Origin: Sceloporus undulatus | Lineage: Eukaryota; Chordata; Lepidosauria; Squamata; Phrynosomatidae | DNA length: 64,000 nt | Direction of reading: 5' to 3' | NCBI RefSeq assembly: GCF_019175285.1 | Contig: NC_056527.1 | Location: 115,199,295-115,263,294 of the forward strand | Shown here: positions 10,536 to 21,378 of the stretch, one piece after another | Position numbering within the stretch: the stretch's first letter is position 1 | How the letters are laid out: the number at the start of each line of letters is the position of its first letter | Notes under the pieces: model-generated | What the model was told of the DNA's origin: nothing | What the model saw: only the letters and a program-made list of their open reading frames with translations | Databases searched by the model: none | Program-made: the position numbers and the translations under genes

Positions 10536-10660
10536 ATTATTATTATTATTATTATTAGAGCACTGTAAACTTTGCACAGCACTTTACATAGTAAGGGTCA
10601 AACAAAAAGAAATAAAAGAACAAAAACCTGCCAAGCGGCATACAATCTAAAACATCAAAA
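10536..10660. repeat. ATT microsatellite and old LINE-like tail
   Basis: Five or six ATT units are followed by AGCACTTTACATAG and CGGCATACAATCTAAAA. That pattern resembles degraded LINE 3' sequence common in vertebrates. The class is not certain. Confidence 0.4.
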
Positions 10661-10878
10661 TTGCATGATTAAAATATCACTAAAATAATACTAATTTGCA
10701 TAAATCTTTTATAGAAACTTTGTTACCCAGGGCAGAATTAACATGGAAAGGATACGGATAGTTTCCTAAAAACAAAAAATAAGGATAGCACAACATGTTT
10801 CAGCAAACATTTTGGTCAAACCTAACTACAGGCAATGTGAAATGGAACAAAAGTAAATCAAAAACATTTGAACCTTCT

Positions 10879-10950
10879 AGGCTGCATCCCCACTGCAGAA
10901 TTAATTTAACTGCTGTGGCACAATGCTATGGAATTCTGGGATTTGCAGTG
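10879..10950. mobile_element. Fold-back MITE FB1 fragment
   Basis: Left arm only: GGCTGCATCCCCACTGCAGA through GAATTCTGGGATTTGCAGT. Confidence 0.55.
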
Positions 10951-11700
10951 GGTGTAAAAAGACTGTAAAAAGAAAGGGGTTTTTTTGTTTTGTTTTTTGC
11001 CAAAGGCTTTGCCTGTATTCCATTTTCTGATCAAGAGGTTCTACATCTCAGGAGCCCTTCACCCTAGGAGGCTGGTTCGGAAAGTTCTTTAGCAAGACAG
11101 TGGCACTCTGTACATGTTCCGAGACACTCTGTTTCTTCAGAGATTCAAAGGTTTTTTAAAATCACCAGAAAAAAGAGATCTCAAATCCCAGCTAACCTCA
11201 GCATGGGTTATCATGGTCTGCTTACAGGCCTTTGGGGACAGAAAGATTACAGGATGCCAACTCTGATTCTGGTCTGACTCTGAAAGGACAAAAATGCAAC
11301 TTTTACACTCCCTTTCTCTGTGGTTTCTGTAATTTCTATTTTGGTGTCTGGAGAGGGATGCATGACACATGCCCCCCCCCCAAAGGCATGCGGGGGAGAA
11401 AGAGGCTGAAGCCAAGAGAGGAACCAGTGGTGTGTGTTTTGTTTGTGTGCGCATATGTGGAAACAGGTTGTAGCTGGACAAAAAGTGACTCAGCGTCTTC
11501 AGCGATCCTGACTCGGCACAAAGTGCCCACTGCCTGAGTGCTGGAAGAGGAGAGTCTGTTCACACTTTGTCAATTTGATCACAATAAAAAGGAAAATCAA
11601 ATGAGTATCTGAAGGCATGTGTTGCATGGTTTTAGGACTGCCAATCGCCCAGGCAGGGGGTAGCCCACCCTGCTTTTGTGCTTTTAGCAACAGCCTAAAA
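10951..11700. other. Non-coding stretch, nothing recognised
   Basis: No frame carries a family signature. There is a short T-rich run near 10,980 and a C run near 11,374. It may be unique intergenic DNA. Confidence 0.35.
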
Positions 11701-11704
11701 GCAC

Positions 11705-11863
11705 TATTGCAATCCCATCTTGGCCATGGAAACCCACCAGGTGACCTTGGTCAAGTCACACTCACTCTCTCAGCCTCAAGGAAGATATTGGCAAACGTTC
11801 TCTGAACAAAACTCGTCAAGAAAACCCCATGATAGGGTCATTATAAGTCAGAAATGACTGATG
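11705..11863 (+). repeat. Sauria-type SINE, 5' truncated
   Basis: The copy starts within the head (CTTGGCCATGGAAACCCACC) and runs to ATTATAAGTCAGAAATGAC. The tRNA-like promoter region is missing. Confidence 0.75.
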
Positions 11864-11961
11864 CTGCTGTTAAAGTAAGCTATGGGCATGAGCACTCTGG
11901 CAACAAGCATCTTCCAGGAACCCTCCTGAAATTTTTCTTCAGGGCAGGGCAAGGGAGCCTG

Positions 11962-12066
11962 TACCTCCCTAGATGTTGTTGCCTTTTTTTTACTCTATTC
12001 CCCATCATCCCCCACCTTTGGTTGGGTGGGGATGATGGGAATTGGCATGCAACAACATCTTGAGAC
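11962..12066. mobile_element. Fold-back element FB2
   Basis: AGATGTTGTTGCC and CATCATCCCCCACC at the left pair with GGTGGGGATGATGGGAATTG and CAACAACATCT at the right. Relatives are at about 33,060, 34,755, 41,800 and 45,838. Confidence 0.6.
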
Positions 12067-12477
12067 TAGCATGTTCCTCCAGCCATTATCTGCCAGTGAG
12101 GTGACACTTTGGGAGCCACATTCTGTAAACCTCCAACTTTGAGTGCCCATTCAGAGTAGTACAGGGTACGGTGCTGAACCTGGACTCTCCTTCTGCTTCA
12201 GCCTCACCCCTGAACCTTTGCCTGGCAGACGGATTCCTGCTGGGTCTCCCACATGTGCTGGGACCCTAGTTGAGCTCTGACCATGAGATGGAGTGTCCCA
12301 GATCAAGCTTAGGGGGTCCTGGGAGTTGTAGTCCAAAAAGAAATGTCATTTTGTCAAACTGGTGATAGAAATATCTGGCCCAATTTTATTCTGCTGATAG
12401 AGGAAGACTTGGAAGCATCCACAATTGCCCAGCTTAGGTTAATGGAACTCTGGGCTTTCACCCTGAATCTCCTGTTT

Positions 12478-13290
12478 TCACATGTTATCTCCAGGCAAGG
12501 GTGCAAATTCACCCATTTTGGTCGACTCTGTCCTAGACAAGAAGAAAGTCATGTGTTCTAATCTACGGCTCAGCTGGGAGAGCAAAAACTTACTACAATT
12601 TCCAAAGATTAATCCATTTGTTGCTTCAACTTGCAAAGACTCTTGGAAGATGTCTGCGTATTTACATACACAGTTAGTTAGCTTTCTCCTTCCTTTCCAG
12701 TCATTGTGGTGCCAGGGTTCACCTTCCACTCTGCTCTGCATCCACCTTTTGTTGGCTCCCCTCTGTGTACTGCAGGTGTGACAAAAACAAACAAGGCCCG
12801 AACAGAGGTGCCAGTGCTGATCACTGTCTGAGGTGTTTGACCTCAACAGTAGCTCACAAACAGCAGAGTGCAGAAACACAACCCAGTGTGCAGTATTTGG
12901 CAACCAGGTATTGACCAACCTGAGATAAGGCACAGACACGGTTGACTTCTTCCAAGGTCCTTGGAGGCTTTTATCATCCAGTTGCAATATGTACAACATA
13001 TACTGTCTATTATATTTACAATACACACTATCCAGGCTCACCAAACCAACACACCAACTCCTCTCTCGGTCCACTATCCTCAACCCATGCCTGCTCTGGG
13101 TTTCAGAGTCCTTATGTACATAACTAATTACAATGGATTGGCACAGTGTTTCCCCCCATTTACAGCCATATAATTATTTTTATATTTCCTTAAAGGGACA
13201 TTTAACCCAACACCTTTGACTAGAAGCAAATAAGCTAAACTGAACATGCCTTACCCCAGCTCTCCAAGCAGGTGACCAATTGCAGCTGGC
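12478..13290 (+). repeat. Unclassified repeat U2, occupied by a solo LTR
   Basis: CAGCTGGGAGAGCAAAAACT, GCAAAGACTCTTGG and GTTCACCTTCCACTCTGC match a second copy at about 40,180-40,410. After the LTR the match resumes with CTAGAAGCAA. The 40-kb copy reads straight through this point and so shows what the unoccupied site looks like. Confidence 0.6.
12750..13212. mobile_element. Solo LTR with 5-bp target duplication
   Basis: A 463-bp insertion begins TGTTGG and ends CCAACA, and is flanked on both sides by CCTTT (12,745-12,749 and 13,213-13,217). TG...CA ends with a 5-bp duplication are the mark of an LTR retroelement. No internal region is present, so it is a solo LTR left by recombination. 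Well-kept ends suggest modest age. Family (Gypsy-like or ERV-like) and orientation are undecided. Confidence 0.7.
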
Positions 13291-13333
13291 ACTTAATGAA
13301 TAATGTCTGTTGACATCAGAAGGAACTGTCTTT

Positions 13334-13552
13334 AGATCTGCTGCCACACTGCAGAATTAGTGCAGTTTGATGCTGCTTTAACTGCCCTTGCTCCATGGAA
13401 TCCTGAGATTTGTGTTTTGCTGTGGCATCGGAGCTCTCTAACAGAGCAGGCGAAATATCTCACAAAACTACAAACCCCATGGTTCCATCGCACTGAGCCA
13501 TGGCAGTTAAAGTGGTGCCAAACTATATTAATTCTGCAGTGCAGATGCAGTC
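13334..13552. mobile_element. Fold-back MITE FB1, complete
   Basis: Both arms are present. The left starts GCTGCCACACTGCAGAATTA, and the right ends ATTAATTCTGCAGTGCAGAT. The middle has GGAGCTCTCTAACAGAGCAG. The whole copy is close to 220 bp. Confidence 0.75.
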
Positions 13553-14064
13553 TAGGCTTCAAGTTTTGGCTCTGAAAACTCAAATCCTGGGATGTTCCTG
13601 AACTGGCAATCCTGGCCCAGCTGCAGAACTTACAAGAAAAGGGACTTATCATCTGTTTCTAAAAAGGGAGGCATCTGGAGATGAAGATGGGAGTTTGGGG
13701 ATATGTATGGGGGGGATCATGTTGTCCAGTCAGCTCAGCTGACCCACTCGTGATCTCTCCTCCAGGGACCAAAGTGACCTCAGCAGAGACGAGGTGAAAC
13801 TACTTTCTTGCACAAGTCAGCAGCCCCAAAATGAGGAACTTGCAGCAGAGAGAAAACACAGCAGATAGCAAAATAAAATGGAAAGGAAGCCACAAGCTGG
13901 GGGAGAGATGGATGTCAAGGCCTCTGAGCCAGAGAAGTGAAAAAACAATGCCTAAGTGCTTGCTAGGCTGGTCAGACTCTGTACCAAAGAGATGCCATCT
14001 CTTTCAGAATTGAACCCAAATCCTATCCGATTCTGTGCAGAGAGAAATGCAAAACATACCCTCA

Positions 14065-14425
14065 AACTGTCCCAGATTGGTAGAGACAGACTCAAATAAT
14101 CCTCTGCCATCCCACTTTTCCAGCTGATTTTAAAATGTCCCAGTTTCCCCTCTCCTCCTCCTGCCTTTTCCCTTTGTCTTCATCTTAATTCAGTTGCTTC
14201 AAACTGGGTTCGAAGTGCAAAAGTAGTTTGTTTCAATAAACAGCAAGGAATGAGGACAGGAGTGGGCTAAACCTTGCTCAGGCAGTAGATTCAGGCAAAA
14301 GCAAACTGCTGCACTCTCTCTTTGCTTGTGTGTTCTTCTTCATTAATAACATTGGCCATCTTGACCGCATTCTGATGACTTGGCCAGGCGTATCTCAGTT
14401 TGCATCTGTGAAATATTGGAAGGTT
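14065..14425 (+). repeat. Unclassified family U1, copy 2
   Basis: The landmarks match 17,410-17,770 closely: AATAATCCTCTGCCATCCCA, TTTTAAAATGT, GTGCAAAAGTAGT, AGGCAAAAGCAAACTGCTGC, TTCTTCATTAATAA and CATCTGTGAAATATTGGA. This is the most complete copy in the window. Confidence 0.65.
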
Positions 14426-14603
14426 GGCAAATATTCCATTGGTAATTTAGCAATGAAAAAAAAACATACCAGGAAAGAAAAAGGCAGCATTTGCAAATGG
14501 CAGGAGGAAAGGCAGAAAATATATTAGGGAAACCAACTGTACATGTTTTAAATGACAAGAAAAGAGATTCTACCTAAACCTCAGGAAGAATTTCTGTACT
14601 GTA

Positions 14604-14940
14604 GAATCATAGAATCATAGAGCTGGAAGAGACCGCAAGGGCCATCCAGTCCAACCCCATTCTGCCATGCAGGAAATCTCAATCAAAGCATCCCTGACAG
14701 GTGGACATCCAGCCTCTGTTTAAAGACCTCTAAGAGGGAAGGATACTCCACTACTCTCCAAGGGAGTGTGTTCCACTGTCAAACAAGCACTGCAAGAGTG
14801 CAATGGACTGCTTTGGAAGGTAATGGATGCTCCTTCTTTGAGGGTCTGTCTTTCTGGAATGCTTTAGTTGTGTGTTCTTACATGGCAGGGGTTGAACTAG
14901 ATCATCCTTGAGATCCCTTACAATCGTATGACTCTATATT
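14604..14940 (-). mobile_element. CR1 LINE 3' end, with an opposite-strand piece
   Basis: 14,604-14,790 is a minus-strand CR1 3' end. It begins with the family's short 3' repeat (AGAATCATAGAATCATAGAG) and continues GGCCATCCAGTCCAACCCC and GCATCCCTGACAGGTGGACA. 14,820-14,940 looks like a + strand relative (CATGGCAGGGGTTGAACTAG ending TATGACTCTAT). No coding part is kept. Confidence 0.75.
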
Positions 14941-15325
14941 CAGGAACGTGCCTTTCTGTTGCACACTGGCTAAACTGCTGTGACCTCATGGAATCTGCAC
15001 AAATATTTTAACTTCTCTGATATACCAGCATGAAAAGGGTAATTCTCTCATCATTACAGTTATTCCCATCCCTGATCAAATGAATTAATGGTTACATCTG
15101 TCTGATTTAGGGGTGTGGCTATGGGAAGAGGGAGCAAAATGAAGGCACAGGCCCTCTCAAATAAAAATTCATCCCTCCCACAATGAAATTTCCCTTCGGA
15201 CCCAAATTCCTAATTTAAAACTTAATTTGAGCATACAGTATAGAAATACAGGTTAGGCATCCAAAGAAAAGTGACCTGCAAAGTGACCAAGGGAATCCAA
15301 ACACAGCAAATAGAAACATTCAGGG

Positions 15326-15634
15326 GAGTTTATCACACTGGGGCTAATTTCAGCATTAAAGAGAGATTAAACTACATTTAAAGCATCCCACAAATAAAGC
15401 GAAAATGGCGAGTAATTGCACGAATGATTATCACACGCAATTGCACAAATAAAGTGATATTGGAAATGCATTGTTACTGAAATCCGGAAAGTAAAAGATG
15501 TGCGTTAATGCTTCTTTGTGATCACTTTAATGGCAGGTTTTGTGTGATGTCGTGTGAAATTGTTTTGAGTAATTATGTGATTTTTCCAGGATATTCATGG
15601 GATAAACTCCCAATCTCCTGTGTGAGATAAACTC
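15326..15634 (+). mobile_element. MITE M1 (GAGTTTATCACAC ends), copy 1
   Basis: The left end is GGAGTTTATCACACTGGGGC and the right end is GAGATAAACTC. Inside are CGAGTAATTGCACGAATGAT and GCAATTGCACAAATAAAGTG. Related copies are near 20,910, 23,509 and 26,651. It is non-autonomous and the superfamily is not established. Confidence 0.65.
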
Positions 15635-15974
15635 CAAAGACTGGATCGTTTTCAATGTCTCATCCTCTACAATGCTAGAAAATTTGGGAGCTGAGGAAAA
15701 ATTAAATGGGGGAGCAGAATTCTTATTTGGAGATAATGCCCTCATTTTATCCCTTCCTCTCAACATGCACCACAAATTTGAGCTTACTCTTTAGGAGTTT
15801 TAGTTCATGAATCTATTGCATCTATCCACATATGGACAATTTCAATAGGTAAAGCATTCATTCTATATCCTTTCTTAGAGATTTCTTACATATTTGATAG
15901 TTGGATCTTGGGACAGGCGTTTGGAAAAACTTATTTATTTGGACTACAGCTTCCAGAATCCTCCAACCACCAGG

Positions 15975-16190
15975 ATCTCTTTTATGCAACACAGTTATAT
16001 CACTTTTATAATTATCTGGCATGACTTCATTCTAGGGAATCCTGGTATTTGTAGTTCTGTGATGCACATGCACTCTAAAGTCTTTGCCAGGTTTCTAGTG
16101 CCTTCCAAAACTACAAACTCTAGGCTTCTCCAGGATGCAGTCATGGCAGTTGCAGGCATATCAAAATGCCATAGTTGTATAGCATGAAAG
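15975..16190. mobile_element. Fold-back MITE, FB1-like variant
   Basis: It has the FB1 core (GGAATCCTGGTATTTGTAGT, AAACTACAAACTCTAGG) but different termini (CACAGTTATATCAC and CATAGTTGTATAGCATG). The copies near 31,505 and 33,140 share these termini. Confidence 0.5.
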
Positions 16191-16327
16191 AGATCTTATT
16201 TGTCCAAAAGCACATTTATTCAAAATGCCTATTAGACATGCAAGAACCTGCCCTTGCACTAAATCCAGCCACTGGTTCCATCTAGCCTAGTATTCTCATG
16301 AGTCCACATTTGGGGTGCAAAGTTAAA

Positions 16328-16400
16328 TCTATTGATTGATTGCAGTTATATTCCACTTTTCTCCCAAAATGAGATCCAAGGCAACTAAAAGGTTACCTAA
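16328..16400 (-). repeat. Old LINE 3' tail fragment
   Basis: ATTCCACTTTTCTCCCAAAA followed by GATCCAAGGCAACTAA resembles the reverse complement of degraded L2/CR1-type tails in squamates. Confidence 0.35.
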
Positions 16401-16941
16401 AAAGTGACCATGTGCCAGAGATCCAGAAAGCAACCTAAATGAAGCCTAAATTTTAGACATCATGCGTGTCCAAACTTATGAATGGAAATTGCATTTCCCT
16501 CTATCTTCGACTCTATTGTCCAGATCTTGTGAGATTTGCTGGAGCCAAATCGGAAGTGGTGCTTGGAACTTTCTGAACCGTACCCAGCTGTTCCATGGCT
16601 GTTTTTTAGGATATTGAAACTATGCATTGTCTTTGCAGTCAAACAATGACGAACTTAGTTTAAAGATGGTGGGTTTGGGGGACTTTGGGGAGATTACCAG
16701 AAGAATTTTGGGCCTGCAAAAATGGCATTCAGAGGCTCCATGTGCCCCCTGGGCCACGTTTCCCCCACTCCTGGTTTAGATAGAGCAGGGCTTGGAAAAC
16801 TTTTTGGGACTTTTCTAAGGTTTTCCAGTAGCAAAAAGTTCCTTTTCTAAGCTTTAGTTAGAGAGATCTGTACCTGCTCACCTGATATGACAGGTATAGC
16901 CCTATGGTATTTGTTTCTGCGTGTATATTATTGTCTTCTTT

Positions 16942-17310
16942 GTTGTTGTGTGCCTGCAAATCATTTCCAATTGATGGTGATCCTAAGGAGACCAGGGTTT
17001 GATTCCCAGCTTGGCCATGAAAGCAAGTTACATGCTCTCAGCTTCAGGCGAAGGCAATAGCAAACCCGCTCTAAACAAATCTTGCCGACAAAACCACATT
17101 TTAGCTTCACCTTAAGGTTGCCATAATTTGGAAATGATCTGAAGGCACACAACAACAACAAGAATAACAACAAGGATACCTGTCATGGAGTTTACTTGGC
17201 ATGATTTGTTCAAAGGAGGTTTGCCATTGTTTTCCTCTGAGGCTGAGAGCATGTGATTTGGCCTAGGGCTACTCACCTACATTTTGGGTCATGCCAGGGA
17301 TCGACATCCC
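16942..17310. repeat. Sauria SINE (+) inserted into Sauria SINE (-)
   Basis: 16,942-16,985 is the tail of a minus-strand SINE (GTTGTTGTGTGCCTGCAAAT). A + strand copy follows (GACCAGGGTTTGATTCCCAG to GAAGGCACACAACAACAAC). The minus-strand copy resumes near 17,180 (CTTGGCATGATTTGTTCAAA). GATCCTAAG before the insert and AAGGATACC after it suggest a short imperfect duplication. Confidence 0.7.
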
Positions 17311-17409
17311 CGATTATGATGGCCCTTCCTTCCTCTTTTTGCCTGTCCCTTCTCCTCATACCCAAGGGATTCTGCTTCTGCTATTTTTGTGAGAAAGGTA
17401 GTCATGAAA

Positions 17410-17770
17410 GCATGCCCTATCCCAATTTGGCAAGGACTAGACCCAAATAATCCTCTGCCATCCCATTTTCTAAACTGCTTTTAAAATGTGCAAGCTTCTC
17501 ACTCTCTTCCTTCTACTTTCCCCCATTGTCCTCAGCTTACTTTAGTTGCTGCAAACTGAATTCAAAGTGCAAAAGTAGTCTGCAGACAATTAACCCTGCA
17601 GGAGGCAGAGGAAGGGTTGCCCTTCCCAGTAGGATCAGGCAAAAGCAAACTACTGCAGCTTGTATGTTCTTCCTCATTAATAATTTTGGCAGTCTTGACC
17701 ACACTCTGACATTGCTTGGCCACACACATACCCGTTTTCATCTGTGAAATGTTGGAGGGCATGCAGTGGG
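17410..17770 (+). repeat. Unclassified family U1, copy 3
   Basis: AATAATCCTCTGCCATCCCA, GTGCAAAAGTAGT, AGGCAAAAGCAAACTACTGC, TTCTTCCTCATTAATAATTT and CATCTGTGAAATGTTGGAGG occur in the same order as in copies 1 and 2. Confidence 0.65.
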
Positions 17771-18145
17771 AAGCAAACATCTCTCTTGTCTCTCAGCTTA
17801 CATGTCCCAGGCCAACTGTATTTCTGCTCTAGACAAAGGCCTGGACATACCTACAATTTTCAGCGTTTTTCACACTGTAGCTGAGCAGATCTGAAACATT
17901 TCACAATATCTGGAGCATACTGACACAGATTCAGAGAAGGGAGTTTTCCTTAACATCTTACAGAGTTCTTCTTTGGGATTCGGGGGCTGTTAGTTCAAAA
18001 AAGGAGTGTTTCCAAGCTCTGTAAGCCTGACCTGCATTTTAACTTCATTTCCCTCATCCCCATATGATAGAGGGATCACATGTTCACTAGACTATATCCT
18101 TCCAGATTCCCTGGTTCCATGAAAGTGTATGCTTTCTCCAAGAAT

Positions 18146-18371
18146 TGTTGTTGTTGTATATGCCTTCACGTTGTTTCCAAGTTATGGTGACCCTATCACC
18201 AGGTTTTCTTGGCAAGAATTATTCAGAGGTTTGCCATTGCCCTCTTCTGAAGCTGAGAAAGTATGACTTGCCCAAAGTCACCCAGGGGGTTTCCATGGCT
18301 GAGTGGGAATTCAAACCCTTGCCTCCACAGTCATAGTTCAATGCTCAAACCACTGCACCACACTAGCTGCC
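18146..18371 (-). repeat. Sauria-type SINE
   Basis: A complete minus-strand copy from TTGTTGTTGTATATGCCTTC through GTTTCCATGGCTGAGTGGGA to the head AAACCACTGCACCACACTAG. Confidence 0.85.
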
Positions 18372-18556
18372 TCTAGGAATGTATTTATGCAATAAACTCC
18401 CCAGTCTCACCAATACTAGCATCTAGCACTGCAAATTGTCATGATAGAGGCCCTAGCGTGTAGCATTACAAACCACTAGGATAGTTGCACTATCTACCAT
18501 TCCAAATTGTCATGACAGATGACAGATGTAGTCAGCATTGCAAGTTATCATCGCAA

Positions 18557-18762
18557 TAGTTGTTGCGTGCCTTCAAGTTGTTTCTGAGTTATGGAGACCC
18601 TAAGGTGAATCTATTGTGGGGGTTTTCTCAGCAAGATGAGCACAGAGCAGGTTTGCCACTGCCTTCCTCTGAAGCTGAGAGAGTGCGACCCAGAGTTTCC
18701 ATGGCCAAACCAGAATCCCAGCCCTGGGCCTTCCAATACTCACAGCACCACACCATGCAACT
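18557..18762 (-). repeat. Sauria-type SINE, diverged head
   Basis: GTTGCGTGCCTTCAAGTTGT marks the tail and GAAGCTGAGAGAGTGCGACC the body. The head end is poorly preserved. Confidence 0.75.
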
Positions 18763-18839
18763 CCCCTGCCAGACACCCTAGCACCAGTGCTGCAATCTAT
18801 TGTGATAAGACACAATGGCTTGGTTGTCTTGAATATCCA

Positions 18840-18856
18840 CACATACACACACCAGC

Positions 18857-18892
<36 letters not shown>
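18840..18892. repeat. CA microsatellite
   Basis: An interrupted CA run, with about 17 uninterrupted units at 18,858-18,890. Confidence 0.9.
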
Positions 18893-18989
18893 AGCAACAA
18901 AATATTGTACAGTACAGTACTTCAATTGTTGTGCAAACAAGACATACCCTAAAATGAGAGCCAGATCCCCCACTCCAAAATAAATGCTA

Positions 18990-19125
18990 TGGGAATCCAA
19001 TAACATCAAAAATCCACCAAACAGTGATACTTTTATTGGGCCAACCAAAATGCACAATATACATGTTGCAAGATTTCGAACCTTCATTGGCTTCTTCATC
19101 AGGCAAATGTGTTAAAAACCATACA
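18990..19125 (+). repeat. Interspersed repeat R1
   Basis: CACCAAACAGTGATACTTTT, ATGCACAATATACATGTTGC and GGCTTCTTCATCAGGCAAA occur in the same order as in the other R1 copies. Confidence 0.65.
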
Positions 19126-19486
19126 GGAGGAAAAAAATTGAGGCTGTTCAGGCCTGTATTTTGCTGGTTTTGTTCTTAGTTCAGATGGTGTGTTTGTTGT
19201 GCAACCCTGTTGCCCTCTGAGCTCCATCTTTGGGTTGAAGTATATTTTCCAGATCATGGAGAAATGATCTCTTAGGCAGATGTTGCCACCTGCTGGCCAG
19301 ATGTACCATTCAGAAAGGGTAATTGACTGGCATAAAAAAGCAAGGTGGACTTTACTATGGGTTTGCAGTTCCCATTAATCCCTGGGCAGTGTAGAATGCA
19401 ACATGGGAGCTACTGTCCAACAATATTTGGGGGGCCATGAACTACCATGAATTGCCCATGCGCTCTTTGTGATATTAAAAATGATC

Positions 19487-19715
19487 TTTGTTGTTATCGT
19501 TGTGTGACTTCAAGTTCTTTCCAACTAAGGCAAACCTATTATGGGGTTTTCTTGGCAAGATTCGTTCAGAGGAAGTTTGCCATTGCCTTTCCCTGCGGCT
19601 GAGAGCATGTCACTTGCCCAAGGTCACCCAGTGGGTTTAATGACAAAGCTGGGAATCAAACCTTGGTCTCCAGAGTCCTAGTCCAACACTCAAACCGCTA
19701 CGCCACGCTGCCTCT
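19487..19715 (-). repeat. Sauria-type SINE
   Basis: A complete minus-strand copy, from the Bov-B-like tail to the head AAACCGCTACGCCACGCTGC. Confidence 0.85.
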
Positions 19716-19847
19716 CCAAATGATCTTCATTAAGTGTTATTATCTACTTAAAATGTTTCAGCATTGTTCTTTTTCTTTCCCCAAGTGGACCAGCTGGGCA
19801 AGATTCCATTTTTTGTTTTTCAAAACTTTTGCATGACTATCAGCGTG

Positions 19848-20280
19848 GTGTAATGGTAGACTACCAGGGTGGTTTGAACATTGGGTTAGGACTCTGGAGA
19901 CCAGGGTTTGAATCCTGACTCAGCCATGTAAACCCACTGGCTGACCTTGGCAAACTCACACTCTCTCAGCCTCAGAGGATGGCAATGGCAAACTCCCTCT
20001 GAAGAAACATGTCAAGAAAACCCCCAGATAGGGTCACCTTAAAGTTGCCATAAGTCGGAACATAAGTTGGAACACACTCCCTCAGAGTGTTGTGGAGTCT
20101 TCTTCCTTAGAGGTTTTTAAATAGAGGCTGAATGGCCATCTGTTGGGGATGCTTTGATTGTGAGTTCCTGCATGGCAGAATGGGGTTGATCTGGATGGCC
20201 CTTGTGGTGTCTTCCAACTCTACAATTCTATGATTCTAGGAAACAAGTTGAAGGCACACAACAACAACAACAACAACAAC
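19848..20280 (+). repeat. Sauria-type SINE split by a CR1 3' end
   Basis: The + strand SINE runs from 19,848 to about 20,067. It is interrupted by a CR1 3' piece (AACACACTCCCTCAGAGTGT to CTATGATTCTAGG, about 20,068-20,239). The SINE tail then resumes (ACAAGTTGAAGGCACACAAC). Near-copies ATAAGTCGGAAC and ATAAGTTGGAAC just before the insert suggest a local duplication at the junction. Confidence 0.75.
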
Positions 20281-20578
20281 AAAGCTGTGGTAAGGTGTGG
20301 TGAGCCTGATGGTTACTGACTTCCATGGATTTAAAAGGGGATTAAATGAACATATAGATAAATCTATAAATAAACACCTGTCCAGCACTTGGGATAGTTA
20401 CTTGTTTGGAAGACAATTTCCTTAAAAGAAAAACCAAAAAAAAAACCTGTGATCTGTGCTTCTGAGAGCTGCTATCCCCAAAAGTAACTTTTTCAAGCCC
20501 TAGCAAAAGCTAAAAATGGAACTTCCATGTTCAGAAATAGTGTACCTCTTGGTATCACTTATTAGCAGAGCACCAATG

Positions 20579-20745
20579 AGTGCTGCAGAAATAATGCAGT
20601 TTGACACCACTCTAATTGCCATGGCTCCCTACCACAGAATCCTGGGATCTGTAGTTTGGCGAGGCCCAGCACTCATTTGGCAGAGAAGGGTTACAGGATG
20701 GTGCTACAGCACTTAAAGTGCTGCAGTATTTCTACAGTGTAGACC
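20579..20745. mobile_element. Fold-back MITE FB1
   Basis: GTGCTGCAGAAATAATGCAG at the left pairs with CTGCAGTATTTCTACAGTGT at the right. The middle part is shortened. Confidence 0.65.
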
Positions 20746-20908
20746 ATCACAGGACCAGCCCTATCATTACACAAAGTGAGATGGCTGTCTCAGGCTGGAA
20801 GATTTTGGGAGGCATCCTAAAAGGGCAATGATTTGCAAAAAGCAAAGGTTACTGCTCCAACCACCAGGAAGGAGGAAGAGAGGTTTCCTACCTCCTGTGC
20901 CAACTTAG

Positions 20909-21378
20909 GAGTTTATCACACAAAGGAGATCGGGATTTTATCCCATAGCCCGGAAAAATTGCGTAAATACACAAAATGATTTCACAGAACGTTGCACAAA
21001 ACCCACCATTAAATTGGTCACAAAGAAGTATGAACGTGCATCTTTTTACTTTCGGGGCTTCAGCAACAATGCATTACCAATATCGCTTTATTTGCACAAT
21101 TGCGTGTGATAATCACTCATGCAATTACTCACCATTTGATTTCACAGAATGTTGCACAAACCCACCATTAAAATGGTCACAAAGAAATATTAACACACAT
21201 CTTTTTACTTTCGGGGTTTCAGCAACAATGCATTTCCAATATGGCTTTATTTGCACAATAGCGTGCATTCGTGCAATTACTCATCCATGCAGTTACCCAC
21301 CATTTTTGCCTTATTTGTGGGATGCTTTAAATGCACTTTAATCTCTCTTTAATGCTGAAATTAGCCCCAAGGTATTAA
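20909..21378 (-). mobile_element. MITE M1, copy 2, with internal tandem duplication
   Basis: The ends are TTAGGAGTTTATCACAC and TTAAACTCCTTA. A block of roughly 160 bp occurs twice in a row. It contains TTTCACAGAACGTTGCACAA, CATCTTTTTACTTTCGGGG and CAGCAACAATGCATT, at about 20,980 and 21,140. The other M1 copies hold the block once. TTA on both sides could be a target duplication. Confidence 0.65.

Noticed and set aside
12478-13083. Minus-strand frame of 201 residues
   Set aside because: It crosses the boundary between a dispersed repeat and the solo LTR, and has no recognisable protein motif.
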